Positions 22,057 to 29,263 of a stretch of DNA of 30,043 nt are shown here, in pieces. The DNA is from Anaerolineae bacterium (lineage in GTDB: Bacteria; Chloroflexota; Anaerolineae; 4572-78; J111), in contig JAKLJP010000067.1 in NCBI GenBank assembly GCA_023151115.1, forward strand, positions 1-30,043. Direction: 5' to 3'. A program made the translations under genes and the position numbers. The notes beneath the pieces are model-generated. The model worked only from the letters and a program-made list of their open reading frames with translations, had not been told where the DNA came from and did no database searches. Numbering within the stretch: position 1 is the stretch's first letter; every line of letters starts with the position of its first letter.

Positions 22057-22899
22057 TCAAGCGATCACCCCCAATTTGACCCCATTGAGCCGGCCCGGAT
22101 CGAACCAAGCCACCGGGCGGCCAAACCAATCGGCCGGAGAAATCAGGCCAAACTCTCGTTGGGCGGTTTCAAAATCATTGGCCCCCAATAGATAAGCGCA
22201 AGGCGACGGGCCAAAGCGGGCCAGGCGAACCGCCAGCCAGTCATCTTTAACCAGTGAGGCAGCCAGCGTAACCGGCGTTCCGGCAAAATGGGCTAACCTG
22301 GCCTGGAAGGCGCTGTCGTCTCGCAGTTGGGGGGCGGACCAACCGTACACCCGGCGGAAAAGATCAATCGAGCCGGCCAGATAGGCCACCCCCAGAATGA
22401 CCTGGGCTACTCCGCTCAAGCGGCCGGCCACGCTGGCTGAGGGCTGAACTCGCCACTCGCGGGGCGTAATATCTTTGATCATAAACGGCAGCGTCGCGCC
22501 GGCCCCTTCGTCGCCCAAAAAAGCCAGGTCCCATTCCACCAGTAGGCCATCGGGCCGGCGGCGGTGCATGTACTCCGGCCCTTTCACCGCAATACCTAAA
22601 GCTTCCAACCGGGCAACTTCGGCGGCCACATCATCGCTTTGAATGGCCCAAGCGCAGGGGCCGCCGTTGCCGGCAATTTGCTCACCCCAAAAGATGGTCT
22701 CTTTTAACCCCGGTTCCAGTGAAGAGATCAACTCGATATAAGAGCCATCGGCAAAACCCAACAAGGCCATGTGGGTGACTCCATTGGAATGAGGCCCGCC
22801 GTAATCAGTCACCAGCCCCACCCCGGCAAAGGCCTGCTCCAACGGCGCGAGAGCCGGCCCGGCGATGGTGACGTGGTCAATAGTGAGGGTAGTGGGCAT
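22057..22899 (-). CDS. VOC superfamily (glyoxalase-like) protein
   Basis: The 280-residue protein starts with LTIDHVTIAGPALAPLEQAF, the first beta-alpha unit of a vicinal-oxygen-chelate domain. It continues with HMALLGFADGSYIELISSLE, where E and the earlier His are in positions of usual metal ligands, and then CAWAIQSDDVAAEVARLEAL. The length and the second half (SGVAQVILGVAYLAGSIDLF onward) fit a two-unit glyoxalase-like (PF13468-type) protein rather than a short single-unit one. The substrate is unknown. ATG 22899 was chosen; an upstream TTG at 22911 immediately abuts the AGAGG site and is unlikely. It lies directly upstream of the SleB-like gene with no intergenic base. Confidence 0.75.
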   Translation of the reverse strand: MPTTLTIDHVTIAGPALAPLEQAFAGVGLVTDYGGPHSNGVTHMALLGFADGSYIELISSLEPGLKETIFWGEQIAGNGGPCAWAIQSDDVAAEVARLEALGIAVKGPEYMHRRRPDGLLVEWDLAFLGDEGAGATLPFMIKDITPREWRVQPSASVAGRLSGVAQVILGVAYLAGSIDLFRRVYGWSAPQLRDDSAFQARLAHFAGTPVTLAASLVKDDWLAVRLARFGPSPCAYLLGANDFETAQREFGLISPADWFGRPVAWFDPGRLNGVKLGVIA

Positions 22900-22934
22900 G
22901 GGTTTATCCAACCTCTAAAATATTGCACAGGCAT

Positions 22935-23038
22935 GTCATTTCGACCGCAGGGAGAAATCCCTAATACGTTACTTTCATATGTTGCGCCCTGGGAGATTTC
23001 TCGACCTTCGGTCTCGAAATGACATGAGCCTGAGTAGT
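22935..23038. repeat. Palindromic interspersed repeat, GTCATTTCGA family, copy B
   Basis: Same element as at 18626, in the same orientation, 89 bp from GTCATTTCGA to TCGAAATGAC. The ends and inner pairing segments are identical to copy A; differences cluster in the central ~30 bp. Shared sequence (GACAT.AGCCTGAG.AGT) continues past the right end. Confidence 0.8.
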
Positions 23039-23046
23039 TCTCTTTT

Positions 23047-24231
23047 CTAGTAACACGGCTCGGAGCAGGGTGGCGGCCAAACGGAAGGGGGACCGAGCTG
23101 GGGATAGGGATAACGTGAGGGCGGGGCAAAAGGCGGTCGGGGGATGATCAACGTTCCAATTCCTTCCAAATTGGCATCCTCGGCCAGGCCGTTGACATAG
23201 GCCAACAGATCCACCTTCAGCTGGCACTGCTCGGCAATCCCGGCCAGGGTATCGCCGGCTTGCACAACATACACATTCGGCCCATCGCCATAAGCCTGGG
23301 GAATGAACAAGACCTGTTGGGGATAAATGTACCCCGGCGGGTGCAGATCATTGGCCAGGCTGATAAAACCGGGATCGGGCAGGTTGCAGAAGCGGGTATC
23401 CACACCGCACTTGCCGGCCAGGTTGGCCAGGCTTTCGCCCGGCTGCACTCGATAGCAAAAGCCCTGCGTCGCCCCCGGCGGAATAAATACCTGCGGCCCC
23501 GGCGGCGTGTTGGTCGGGACCGGCGTCGGGGTTGGGGTTAACGTTGGGATGGGGGTGGCTGTGACTACAAACAAGGTCGGCGTGGGCGTGGCGCCGGCCG
23601 GGATGAAGGTGGGGGTCGAAGTTGGTGTGATGGGCTGTGGGGTGAAAACAGGAGAAGGTTGGCCGGCTACGGCGTTGACCGTAATCTCAGCCGGCTGAGC
23701 GGCGACCGGCTCCAGGGAGTTTTCTTCATCGGCCAGCTCGGCCACGGCAAACGAGAGGCTGGTACTGCCTGGGTTAACGGCGCGAAAAATGATGTTCGCC
23801 AGCAGGCCGCTCCCGTTGGTAATCTCGGGCAAAGCGTAGTAGCGAATAATCCCAGCCCCGTTATCCACCTGGTTATTGCCGACATAATCGGCGCTGAAAA
23901 AGTCGCCCGGTTGAATTTGGACTCCTTCTGCCCCGGCGTCGCTGTCCTGGATTTCAATGATACCAGGGGTAAAACGCAACTCAAGGTTCACTTCGGTCAG
24001 GTTGACGGCATTATCCAGGCGAAGTTGAAACGTCCCCGTCTCGCCGGCATTTAACTGCCGCGAGGACGGCTCCAGCCGAAGCTGTCCGCTGACCTGGGCT
24101 GCGGCCGCCGGCGGGTTAAATTGATCAATATCGGCGGCCTGGCCGGCGGGCCGGCCTATTTCACAGCCGGCCAGCAGCAGTGCTGCTAGGAGTATCAGTA
24201 AAAACCCGTAACCTACGGTTAATTTGGACAC
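23047..24231 (-). CDS. Cohesin-domain and double-LysM lipoprotein, paralogue 1
   Basis: A protein of about 394 residues: lipoprotein signal (LLLAGC), a short linker, a cohesin-type beta sandwich (~50-190; LEPSSRQLNAGETGTFQLRL, ELRFTPGIIEIQD, NIIFRAVNPGSTSLSF), and a long Pro/Thr linker (~195-245) typical of surface proteins in this group. Two LysM modules follow: CYRVQPGESLANLAGKCGVD...YIYPQQVLFIP and YVVQAGDTLAGIAEQCQLK...GTLIIP. LysM binds N-acetylglucosamine polymers, and cohesin domains bind dockerin-like partners in cellulosomes; here the partner is unknown. The frame has no ATG before the signal peptide. GTG 24231 is preceded by GAGGA at 6 nt; TTG 24234 is the alternative. The last ~470 bp nearly match paralogue 2. 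Confidence 0.8.
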   Translation of the reverse strand: MSKLTVGYGFLLILLAALLLAGCEIGRPAGQAADIDQFNPPAAAAQVSGQLRLEPSSRQLNAGETGTFQLRLDNAVNLTEVNLELRFTPGIIEIQDSDAGAEGVQIQPGDFFSADYVGNNQVDNGAGIIRYYALPEITNGSGLLANIIFRAVNPGSTSLSFAVAELADEENSLEPVAAQPAEITVNAVAGQPSPVFTPQPITPTSTPTFIPAGATPTPTLFVVTATPIPTLTPTPTPVPTNTPPGPQVFIPPGATQGFCYRVQPGESLANLAGKCGVDTRFCNLPDPGFISLANDLHPPGYIYPQQVLFIPQAYGDGPNVYVVQAGDTLAGIAEQCQLKVDLLAYVNGLAEDANLEGIGTLIIPRPPFAPPSRYPYPQLGPPSVWPPPCSEPCY

Positions 24232-24332
24232 CAAGCTTCCTCGACTCCTTAAAAGATAATATTCAGTCGTCAGCAGCCAGTAATCAGAAAAATATTTTCA
24301 TTCCTAGTGACGTGCTCCCCTGGCTCGTGAAC

Positions 24333-24498
24333 ACTCCCTTGAAAATAAAATTACACGGAGTTACACAGAGGCCTCACGGAGGAGCACAGAGGAAGGACTT
24401 TGTGCGCTTCGCGTCTGTGTCTTCTTTGTGTTCTCTGTGTTACCGTATTTTCATCGTCGGTGTCGTCCTCTGGGACTGTCTGACTCCCTTGAAAATAA
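24333..24498. repeat. Palindromic ACACAGAG-type element flanked by 16-bp direct repeats
   Basis: ACTCCCTTGAAAATAA occurs exactly at 24333-24348 and 24483-24498. Between them lie ACACAGAG and CACGGAG words (24350-24393) mirrored by TTTGTGTTCTCTGTGT-like words (24423-24450), an imperfect hairpin. This is most of the 400-bp gap between the two LysM genes; I see no gene in it. Confidence 0.6.
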
Positions 24499-24505
24499 CT
24501 GTCAT

Positions 24506-24586
24506 GTCACTGCGAGCCGCAGGCGAAGCCGCGTAGCGTCCTACCCCGGAGCCAGGGATTACTTCGGCCTGCGGCCTCGCAATGAC
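24506..24586. repeat. Palindromic repeat, GTCATTGCGAG subfamily
   Basis: Ends GTCACTGCGAG and CTCGCAATGAC pair with one mismatch. The right half (GGGATTACTTCGGCCTGCGG) has the same layout as the GTCATTTCGA elements at 18626 and 22935, so it looks like a second subfamily of the same element. Confidence 0.65.
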
Positions 24587-24634
24587 ATTTCATCGCTGGT
24601 AGCGTACCCCAGGTTCGTGAACCCTCCCTCGTCT

Positions 24635-25906
24635 CTAGTAACGGCATGGGGCAGAGCAGGGCGGGGGCCAGACGGAGGGGGGACCGACCTGAGGATAGGG
24701 ATAGCGTGAGGGCGGCGCAAAGGGCGGACGGGGGATAATCAAAGCGCCCACTCCTTCCAGGTTGGCATCCTCGGCCAGGCCGTTGACGTAGGCCAACAGA
24801 TCCACCTTCAGCTGGCACTGCTCGGCAATCCCGGCCAGGGTATCGCCGGCTTGCACAACATACACATTCGGCCCATCGCCATAAGCCTGGGGAATGAACA
24901 AGACCTGCTGGGGATAAATGTACCCCGGCGGGTGCAGGTCGTTGGCCAGGCTGATAAAGCCGGGATCGGGCAGGTTGCAGAAGCGGGTATCCACCCCGCA
25001 TTTGCCGGCCAGGTTGGCCAGGCTTTCGCCCGGCTGCACTCGATAGCAAAAGCCCTGCGTCGCCCCCGGCGGAATAAATACCTGCGGCCCCGGCGGCGTG
25101 TTGGTCGGTGCGGGTGTAGGCAGGGGGGTGAAGGTGGGCAAGGGCGTGGGAGTCGGGGGGATAGGGGTCAGGGTGGGCGTGCCGGGGAGTGAGGTGGGGG
25201 TGAAGGTGGCCGTTGGCGTCCCCGGCAGCAGGGCGCCGGTTGCGGTAGGTGTATTGACCGGCCCGCCCTGCCCGACGATAATCTGGCCGCTCTGGCTGGT
25301 GGCCGGGATAGGTTGGGCCTGACTGTCGGCCAAAACGGCCCGCGTAAAACTCAAATCGCTGGTCCCATCGGCGATGGCTTGAAAGGTGACGCGGGCTAGC
25401 ACGCCACTGCCGCTCACCGCCTGGGTGGCCAACTGCCTGATAGCCTCCTCCAGGGTGCGAATATGGGAGAAGTCGCCGCCCTGGGCCTGAGCACTCAACT
25501 GAACAACGGCGTATTGCAGCGTCCCGGCCGTATTGGAAGCCTCATTAATCGCCACAAAATCAGGCTGGGGAAAATCACCGGGCTGGATTTGAATCCCTTC
25601 CCGGCCGGTGTCGGCGTCAACCACTTGCAGCACCGCCGGGTTGAACTGGACCTGTATTTCGGCCCCGGTCATGTCGGTTACATTATCAATGACAATTTCA
25701 ACCGTTTGGGTGGCCCCCACGCCAAGCTGCGTTGTGGCCGGGTTAAAGCGGATAATGGTTTCGGTCTGAGCCACCGCCGCTCCCGCCGCTGTTGGCGGGG
25801 CAAATTGGTCAAGATCCCCGGCGGCCTGCTCATCACGGGCAATATCGCACCCCAGCAGCATCAGCCCCCACAAGGCCAGGCAAATCCAGGCGATGAACCT
25901 GTTCAT
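24635..25906 (-). CDS. Cohesin-domain and double-LysM lipoprotein, paralogue 2
   Basis: A 423-residue protein with the same layout as its neighbour: lipoprotein signal (LMLLGC), cohesin-type domain (~50-215; RFNPATTQLGVGATQTVEIV, QVQFNPAVLQVVD, ARVTFQAIADGTSDLSF), Pro/Thr linker (~225-285), and two LysM modules. The cohesin half is longer and only distantly similar to paralogue 1, whereas the LysM half differs by only about five residues. ATG 25906 was chosen because AAGAGG lies 6 nt ahead; the in-frame ATG at 25924 has no ribosome site. A 25-bp perfect palindrome lies 23 bp upstream of the chosen start. Surface display with peptidoglycan or chitin-like glycan binding is likely. Confidence 0.82.
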   Translation of the reverse strand: MNRFIAWICLALWGLMLLGCDIARDEQAAGDLDQFAPPTAAGAAVAQTETIIRFNPATTQLGVGATQTVEIVIDNVTDMTGAEIQVQFNPAVLQVVDADTGREGIQIQPGDFPQPDFVAINEASNTAGTLQYAVVQLSAQAQGGDFSHIRTLEEAIRQLATQAVSGSGVLARVTFQAIADGTSDLSFTRAVLADSQAQPIPATSQSGQIIVGQGGPVNTPTATGALLPGTPTATFTPTSLPGTPTLTPIPPTPTPLPTFTPLPTPAPTNTPPGPQVFIPPGATQGFCYRVQPGESLANLAGKCGVDTRFCNLPDPGFISLANDLHPPGYIYPQQVLFIPQAYGDGPNVYVVQAGDTLAGIAEQCQLKVDLLAYVNGLAEDANLEGVGALIIPRPPFAPPSRYPYPQVGPPSVWPPPCSAPCRY

Positions 25907-25928
25907 AGCATACCTCTTAACCATAAAA

Positions 25929-25953
25929 ACACTATGTCAACTTGACATAGTGT
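25929..25953. promoter_or_regulatory. 25-bp perfect palindrome, probable operator of the LysM gene
   Basis: ACACTATGTCAA, one central base, TTGACATAGTGT: 12-bp perfect arms. On the minus strand a weak promoter (TTTACG, 17 bp, TACACT) would put its -10 inside the palindrome, fitting repression. The ATGT...ACAT core resembles PadR-type sites, though that is only a resemblance. Confidence 0.55.
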
Positions 25954-25969
25954 AACATAAAAGAGGGAA

Positions 25970-26000
25970 AACGTAAAGCGTGAAGCGTGAAACGTGAGGC
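25970..26000. repeat. Degenerate 7-bp tandem repeat (CGTGAAG-type)
   Basis: Successive CGTAAAG, CGTGAAG, CGTGAAA and CGTGAGG words, then CGAGGCGG. Apart from this repeat and the promoter at 26129, I see nothing in 25954-26203. Confidence 0.5.
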
Positions 26001-26128
26001 GAGGCGGCGATGATTTAAGAAAAAATCAGCGAAAATCAGTCCTGGTGTTAGACTCCAGGTTTGAGGGGGAGGACATTATTGAGGCAAAAAACAAAAGCCA
26101 CACTACGGACCTTTTTTATTTTTAACGC

Positions 26129-26158
26129 TTGTCAGCCCGCAAAGAGATATGATACAAT
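26129..26158 (+). promoter_or_regulatory. Sigma70-type promoter of the restriction-modification operon
   Basis: TTGTCA (26129-26134), an 18-bp spacer and TACAAT (26153-26158). Start near 26165, about 40 nt before the mod ATG. Confidence 0.6.
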
Positions 26159-26203
26159 AGTCTCACCCTTTTGAACCCAACCCCCAACATAGGAGACTCC
26201 GGC

Positions 26204-28147
26204 ATGGTCGAACTCATCTGGGATGGCAAATACGACGCCAGCGGCAAGCGCACCGCCCCCCTGCGCTTGAAACTCCCCTTCCAAACGGTTGAAACCGTCA
26301 ACGAAAGCTCTCAACAAAGACAATTAGCCCTGGATCTGTTCAACACCGGCCGCCCCGCCGCATGGCGCAACCGCCTGATTTGGGGCGATAAAAAGTATGT
26401 CCTACCTGCCCTGTTGGATGAGTTTGCCGGGCAGGTTGACCTGATTTACATTGACCCGCCGTTTGACACTGGGGCTGATTTCACATTTCAAATTAGTGTA
26501 GAAGATGAAAAGTTTATTAAAGAGGCCAGTATTATCGAGCAAAAAGCTTATCGTGACACTTGGGGTAGAGGTTTAGATTCTTATCTGCAATGGTTCTATG
26601 AAACTGTTGTTTTGCTTCGAGAATTACTAACAGAACAGGGAACAATTTACGTTCATCTTGATTGGCACGTGGGACATTACGCAAAAGCTATCCTGGATGA
26701 GATATTCACTGTGGAGAGATTCATAAATGAAGTAGTTTGGGTAAGATCGTCGCCTCGTGCAAATATAAACATAGGAATGAGTGGGGGTCATGACACTATT
26801 CTGGTTTATGCTAAAACTGAAACCCCCATTTGGAATAAACAATTTGTCCCGCTTAGTGAAGGATACACCGACAGCCATTATAACCGAGTTGAGGAAGGTA
26901 CAGGTAGACGCTACCGTACTGATAATATGATTTCACCGAATCCAGACCGTCCCAATTTAAAGTATGAGTGGAATGGAATAATTCGTGTATGGCGTGTTAC
27001 AAAAGAGAATATGCAGAAACTTCACGATGAAGGACGTTTGGTTTATAGCAGCACAGGGGTAGCACAGTATAAAAGATACTTGGATGAAAGCGAAGGCACA
27101 CCTTTAAGCACAGCCTGGCAAGATATTCCGCCTGTAAATTCGCAAGCGTTAGAACGGGTTGAGTATCGCACTCAAAAACCAGAAGCTCTACTTGAACGCA
27201 TTATCAAAACTTCATCTAATGAAAATAGCCTTGTATTGGATTGCTTTTGTGGCTCCGGCACAACCGCCGCTGTAGCGGAAAAGCTGAACCGGCGCTGGAT
27301 CACCTGTGATTTGGGCCGCTTTGCCATCCATACCACCCGCAAACGGCTGTTGAGCATTGAAAACGTCAAGCCTTTTGTGGTCCAAAATTTGGGCAAGTAT
27401 GAGCGCCAAGCCTGGCAAGCCGCCGAATTTGGCGGGCCGGAAAAGGCGGCCAGTGTGACGGCTCACTACCGCCGTTTTATTTTGGAGTTGTACCACGCCC
27501 GGCCCATTGAGGGCTATAGCTGGCTGCATGGTTTGAAACAGGGGCGTTTGGTCCATATCGGGGCGGTAGATGCGCCTATCTCCCCCGGCGATGTCAAACA
27601 GATAGCCATGGAGTTTCGCAAGGCCACCGGCACGGGCAAAGATGCGCCTACAGAAAGCGCGGTGGATGTGCTGGGCTGGGACTTTGCCTTTGAGTTAAAC
27701 GAAGTCGCCAAGCAGCAGGCCGCCGAAGCCAATATCAGCATGCGCTTTATTCGTATCCCCCGCGAAGTGCTGGAAAAGAAAGCGGTTGAGCAAGGCGACA
27801 TCAAATTTTTTGAATTGGCCGCCCTATCGGTTGAGGTGAAGCAGGAAGGCCGGGCGGTCAATCTGCAATTGACCGATTTTGTCATCCCCCCTGATGATGT
27901 ACCCGCCGATGTCCAGGCCGCCATTAGTCACTGGTCGCAGTGGGTGGATTATTGGGCGGTGGATTGGGACAATCAAGGCGATACTTTCCACAATATGTGG
28001 CAAGCCTACCGGACGCGGCAAAATAAGAGTATCAGCCTGCGGGCAGGGCATAAGTATGAATCGGCAGGGGAGTATACGGTTGTGGTTAAGGTGATTGATA
28101 TTTTAGGGAATGATACGACGAAGACGTTGCGGGTGAAGGTGGTATAG
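26204..28147 (+). CDS. mod: Type III-like DNA methyltransferase (Mod subunit)
   Basis: The 647-residue protein is an adenine-N6/cytosine-N4 DNA methyltransferase of beta order. The catalytic motif DLIYIDPPFDTG (D84-PPF) comes before the SAM-binding motif LDCFCGSGTT (345-354), with a long target-recognition region between (~120-320). Typical Mod landmarks are present: RLIWGDKKYVLPALL near 57-71, GTIYVHLDWHVGHYAK near 145-160, and TQKPEALLERII just before motif I. The C-terminal ~80 residues (FHNMWQAYRTR...GEYTVVVKVIDILGND) resemble a PKD-like beta tail that I recall in related Mod proteins. ATG 26204 follows AGGAG by 8 nt; an upstream TTG at 26171 lacks a site. The central recognition part is visibly AT-richer than the ends. 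Confidence 0.88.
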   Translation: MVELIWDGKYDASGKRTAPLRLKLPFQTVETVNESSQQRQLALDLFNTGRPAAWRNRLIWGDKKYVLPALLDEFAGQVDLIYIDPPFDTGADFTFQISVEDEKFIKEASIIEQKAYRDTWGRGLDSYLQWFYETVVLLRELLTEQGTIYVHLDWHVGHYAKAILDEIFTVERFINEVVWVRSSPRANINIGMSGGHDTILVYAKTETPIWNKQFVPLSEGYTDSHYNRVEEGTGRRYRTDNMISPNPDRPNLKYEWNGIIRVWRVTKENMQKLHDEGRLVYSSTGVAQYKRYLDESEGTPLSTAWQDIPPVNSQALERVEYRTQKPEALLERIIKTSSNENSLVLDCFCGSGTTAAVAEKLNRRWITCDLGRFAIHTTRKRLLSIENVKPFVVQNLGKYERQAWQAAEFGGPEKAASVTAHYRRFILELYHARPIEGYSWLHGLKQGRLVHIGAVDAPISPGDVKQIAMEFRKATGTGKDAPTESAVDVLGWDFAFELNEVAKQQAAEANISMRFIRIPREVLEKKAVEQGDIKFFELAALSVEVKQEGRAVNLQLTDFVIPPDDVPADVQAAISHWSQWVDYWAVDWDNQGDTFHNMWQAYRTRQNKSISLRAGHKYESAGEYTVVVKVIDILGNDTTKTLRVKVV

Positions 28148-28150
28148 GGG

Positions 28151-28213
28151 AGAGCAGGATTTTCGGAATGGAAGGATTATTTTTTCTTTATCCTTTCATT
28201 CTGTTTATCCTGC
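28151..28213. repeat. 63-bp imperfect palindrome, copy 1
   Basis: Begins AGAGCAGGATTTTCGGAATG and ends ATTCTGTTTATCCTGC. The halves pair imperfectly (GAATGGAAGGAT with ATCCTTTCATTC). It starts 4 bp past the mod stop. Confidence 0.8.
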
Positions 28214-28247
28214 CCTATTGTCCGGCCTTTGAAGTTATGCAAGGAAA

Positions 28248-28310
28248 AGAGCAGGATTTTCGGAATGGAAGGATTATTTTTTCTTTATCCTTTCATTCTG
28301 TTTATCCTGC
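28248..28310. repeat. 63-bp imperfect palindrome, copy 2
   Basis: Identical over all 63 bp to copy 1 at 28151, in the same orientation, 97 bp downstream. The intervening 34 bp are unrelated unique sequence. Confidence 0.85.
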
Positions 28311-28353
28311 TCTCAGCCTACCCTACTCTGCTTTATTTGTCTGAGCCATTGCC

Positions 28354-29148
28354 ATGACCAAACTACCCCACTATGAGCTAACCCAAACAATTATCGGGGC
28401 CTACTACGAGGTATACAACCATACCTCTCGCATCTTTCCCGAATATATTTACGAGCAGGCCATGATCGAGGAACTCCGGCAGCGCGGCATCTCGACCACT
28501 CGCCAGGATAAATATCAGATTACCTACAAAAATTATCCGGTGGGGTTGCAGCAGCTCGATTTATTTATTGCCGGTGAAATCGTGGTTGAAAATAAGGCTG
28601 TTGACCAATTAACCCGGCTGCACAAAGCCCAGGCCATCTCTTACCTCAAAACAGTGGACAAATTAACCGGACTGCTGTTTAACTTTGGCGGCCCCCAACC
28701 TGAATTTAACCGGCTCTATTTTAACCCGGCCAAAAAGCCCACAGCTATGTCGCCGGGGAACTCGCCTGGTCCCTCCCCCGATTGGCTCTATCCCGATCTG
28801 GCCTATGAAATTGTCGGTGGGTTGTACGAAGTTCATACCCTGCTAGGTGCAGGTTTTGTCCACCGGATTTATGCCAACGCCTGTTACCAGGAGTTAAAAT
28901 TGCGCGGTCTGGCAACCAAACCGGCCAAACGGATGCAGGTGGCCTACAAAGGCAAGGCAATTGGGGATATTGCTTTTGCCCATTTGCTGGTCGAAGGAAA
29001 AATCATTGTCTTTCCTGCTGCTATTGGCTCTATTCAGGATATTCATCTGGAAAATTTGAAACAATGGTTGGCTTTGTCTGACATCTCGTTAGGCATTCTG
29101 GCCAATTTCGATGCCGTCAAGCTGGAGATTATGTTTATCAGAAGATAA
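28354..29148 (+). CDS. Duplicated GxxExxY / PD-(D/E)XK_3-like protein
   Basis: The 264-residue protein holds two tandem GxxExxY units. Unit 1 (~7-128) has G15-AYYE19-VY, YIYEQAMIEELRQRGI, then a nuclease-like core QQLDLFIAGEIVVENKA with D69, E79 and K81 in the PD-(D/E)XK arrangement. Unit 2 (~148-262) has GGLYEVHTLLGAGF and YANACYQELKLRG, but its core reads GDIAFAHLLVEGKIIVFPAA, so the ExK pair is lost. Such proteins are widespread and poorly characterised; I do not know a proven activity. It lies between mod and res on the same strand, 206 bp after mod and 115 bp before res. It may be part of the operon or a passenger carried in by the repeats around it. The ribosome site is weak. Confidence 0.75.
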   Translation: MTKLPHYELTQTIIGAYYEVYNHTSRIFPEYIYEQAMIEELRQRGISTTRQDKYQITYKNYPVGLQQLDLFIAGEIVVENKAVDQLTRLHKAQAISYLKTVDKLTGLLFNFGGPQPEFNRLYFNPAKKPTAMSPGNSPGPSPDWLYPDLAYEIVGGLYEVHTLLGAGFVHRIYANACYQELKLRGLATKPAKRMQVAYKGKAIGDIAFAHLLVEGKIIVFPAAIGSIQDIHLENLKQWLALSDISLGILANFDAVKLEIMFIRR

Positions 29149-29167
29149 AAAACGAGGGTAAGCTGGA

Positions 29168-29234
29168 CAGAATAAGACCAGGATGGGCAAAATAAAAGGA
29201 TAAAAAATCCTTCTATTCTGTAAATCCTGCTCTC
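29168..29234. repeat. Diverged relative of the 63-bp palindrome
   Basis: CAGAATAAGACCAGGATG ... ATCCTTCTATTCTGTAAATCC then TGCTCTC resembles copies 1 and 2, especially in the right half. It fills most of the gap before res. Confidence 0.55.
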
Positions 29235-29263
29235 AACCCTGCTCTAACCTCAAGGAGACACCC

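Noticed and set aside
25929..25953. Palindrome followed by T run read as an intrinsic terminator on the minus strand
   Set aside because: The loop would be too small with full pairing, there is no upstream minus-strand gene to terminate, and it lies in a promoter region; an operator fits better.
28151..28310. Two identical repeats with a spacer, considered as a CRISPR remnant
   Set aside because: The repeats are 63 bp, palindromic and only two, with no cas genes; they fit an interspersed hairpin element.
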